The notes beneath the pieces are model-generated. The model was not told where the DNA came from, searched no databases, and was given only the letters and a program-made list of their open reading frames with translations. DNA of 64,000 nt from Calliopum simillimum (taxonomy: Eukaryota; Arthropoda; Insecta; Diptera; Lauxaniidae), in contig OX638370.1 of the NCBI GenBank assembly GCA_951812925.1, positions 106,530,897 to 106,594,896 on the forward strand, read 5' to 3'. Shown piece after piece: positions 62,421-64,000 of the stretch (within the stretch, counting starts at the first letter, position 1; each line of letters starts with the position of its first letter). The position numbers and the translations under genes are program-made.

Positions 62421-63469
62421 CGCTAAAATCACTTTTTTGCAAATATCTCGCTAATGCTAACTTTTACAGAAAAATATTGGTCTCCAATTTTGTAGCACAG
62501 AAAATTTCCTACAAAAGTACGTTAAAAGTATTTGCGTACGACTTCTAGTTTAGGAGATCACCCAATTTAAAAAGTTGTTAACAGTTCTGATATGAAATAC
62601 TACCTATGAGTTCATATTAAAACATCTTACTTTTTAAATTGCAATAACTCTTCAATGAAAAGTTGTACAAACAAAATTAAAATGCCGTTTGAAAAATAGT
62701 TTAATTTTCTATATACCGTACAAAATTTTTTTTTCGAACGGCTCATGACCTTAAAAATATTCTTGAATAACCGTTAAGGCTTCGAAATTACTGGTTTTTA
62801 AGGATATCTGCGAATTGGTAAGTACTACGATAAAAAATAATGCGACAAAATTTGTAGAGAATTACAAGATCTACAAAAAATAAGCGATATGTGTACACAT
62901 AGAAGTAACCGTATAAAAGATATTTAATAGAAACCGGTTTTTTGGCATTCTAAGGGTTTTTTTAGAATATCTTCTAAACGGTTACTTCTATGTGTACACA
63001 TATCGCATATTTTTTGTAGATCTTGTAATTCTCTACTAATTTGGTCCCATTATTTTTTATCGTAGTACCTACCAATTTGCAGATATCCCTAAAAAACCAG
63101 TAAATTCGATGCCTTAACGGTTATTCAAGAATATTTTTAAGGTCATGTGTCGTTTGAAAAAAAATTTTGTACGGTATATAGAAAATTAAATTATCTTTCA
63201 AACGGCATTTTAACTTTGTTTGTATAACTTCTCATTGAAGAGTTATTGCAATTTAAAAAGTAAGATATTTTAATATGAACTCATAGGTAGTATTTCATAT
63301 CATAACTATTAACAACTTTTTAAATTGGGTGATCTTCTAAACTAGAAGTCGTACGCAAATACTTTTAACGTACTTTTGTAGGAAATTTTCTGTGCTACAA
63401 AATTGGAGACCAATATTTTTCTGTAAAAGTTAGCACTAGCGAGATATTTGCAAAAAAGCGATTTTAGCG
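62421..63469. mobile_element. 1.05-kb palindrome (foldback element)
   Basis: CGCTAAAATCACTTTTTTGC at the left is inverted at the right as GCAAAAAAGCGATTTTAGCG. Arms of about 510 bp pair through CTAATGCTAACTTTTACAG, GGTCTCCAATTTTGTAGC, GTACGTTAAAAGTATTTGCG, TACTACCTATGAGTTCATAT, ACCGTACAAAATTTTTTTT and GTGTACACATAGAAGTAACC, leaving a spacer of about 60 bp near 62945. No coding capacity. Confidence 0.93.
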
Positions 63470-64000
63470 ACCTTTGAGCCTTAATAACTTTTTATGCGCA
63501 CACGTCTTTGCAATGGACTTTTCACAGTTTGTGTATCATGCATAAATAAAGACAATTCCGGTGAAAAATCTCCACTGGGAATTTTTTCGCAGAAAATGTC
63601 TTATTTTCCTGGGCTATTATTTGAGATATTTTATCAATTTTCAAAACTCGTTAAAAAAAAAATAAAAAAAATTTTTAAAAAAAAACTGAAAAAATTCACA
63701 CGTATTCCTTAGACAATTTAAAGCATTATTGCCTTACACAATTTATTCTTAGATGCTTTTGGTTTTTCTTGGAATGAAAAAAAAAAAAAAATATGCAGAT
63801 ATCGTTTTTAAGATTCCTTCTAACTTTTAAGAAGGCTTTTGAATGATTTTTTTTTTTTGCTTCATGCAAAATCGAGGTAGTTTTTTTTCATACGAACCTT
63901 TCATTGAAATGTTAGAAAATCTGTGATTTTTACAATATTAATATAATATCAAAAAATTTACGCAGATAAGCTCAGACATCATAATCAAAACCATAATCAT
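63470..64000. other. Non-coding right edge with a dispersed-repeat patch
   Basis: 63766-63880 shares blocks with 43503-43586. The rest is AT-rich with long A runs. No gene recognised. Confidence 0.5.

Overview
This window looks like non-coding, repeat-rich DNA from a higher fly (Diptera, Brachycera). The evidence is strongly AT-rich sequence, abundant CAA/TTG/GCA triplet runs and CA/GT microsatellites, several Tc1/mariner-superfamily transposons, and a broken insect-type maltase. A tephritid is plausible because one element is of the DD41D 'rosa' type, first described from Ceratitis, but this is inference and species cannot be fixed from sequence alone. I see no intact host gene, rRNA, convincing tRNA or CRISPR array. 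Most open reading frames are chance readings through tandem repeats or low-complexity DNA.

Protein-derived features are few. A maT-like (DD37D) transposon at 13077-14387 has a transposase broken by a single frameshift. An internally deleted mariner lies at 18731-19394, an internally deleted DD41D rosa-type element at 31577-32503, and a full-length but decayed DD34D mariner at 35551-36836. An alpha-glucosidase/maltase (GH13) pseudogene at 44364-46599 keeps exon structure and signal peptide but has stops, a deletion and a lost catalytic acid.

The rest is structure without protein. (1) A terminal-inverted-repeat family of 1.36-1.6 kb is present three times: 7664-9020 (+), 11415-13020 (+) and 57066-59459 (-). 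Its copies differ in the number of internal units of about 118 bp, and the third is interrupted by a 1.3-kb palindrome. (2) There are six inverted-repeat elements with long arms (6680-7027, 20705-21182, 28796-29701, 42567-43435, 57773-59093, 62421-63469) and several MITE-sized ones. The two largest share a recurrent sequence module. (3) Tandem arrays occur with units of 8 bp (40.9-41.4 kb and 45.8 kb), 66 bp (16.0-16.8 kb), 88-136 bp (27.66-28.73 kb), about 142 bp (19.6-20.2 kb), 165-183 bp (33.5-34.0 kb) and about 355 bp. The 355-bp array is at 50.1-51.8 kb, and a related array in opposite orientation lies at 47.5-48.9 kb. (4) Older dispersed repeats occur at 3.55-4.13/7.25-7.52 kb, 21.4-22.4/38.9-39.3 kb, 1-60/53.9-54.8 kb and 43.50/63.77 kb.

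The genes do not form a pathway. The window reads as nested transposon and satellite accumulation around one dead maltase. Its most notable content is the dense set of long hairpin-forming repeats with shared modules, which could be foldback transposons or, if transcribed, sources of hairpin RNA.
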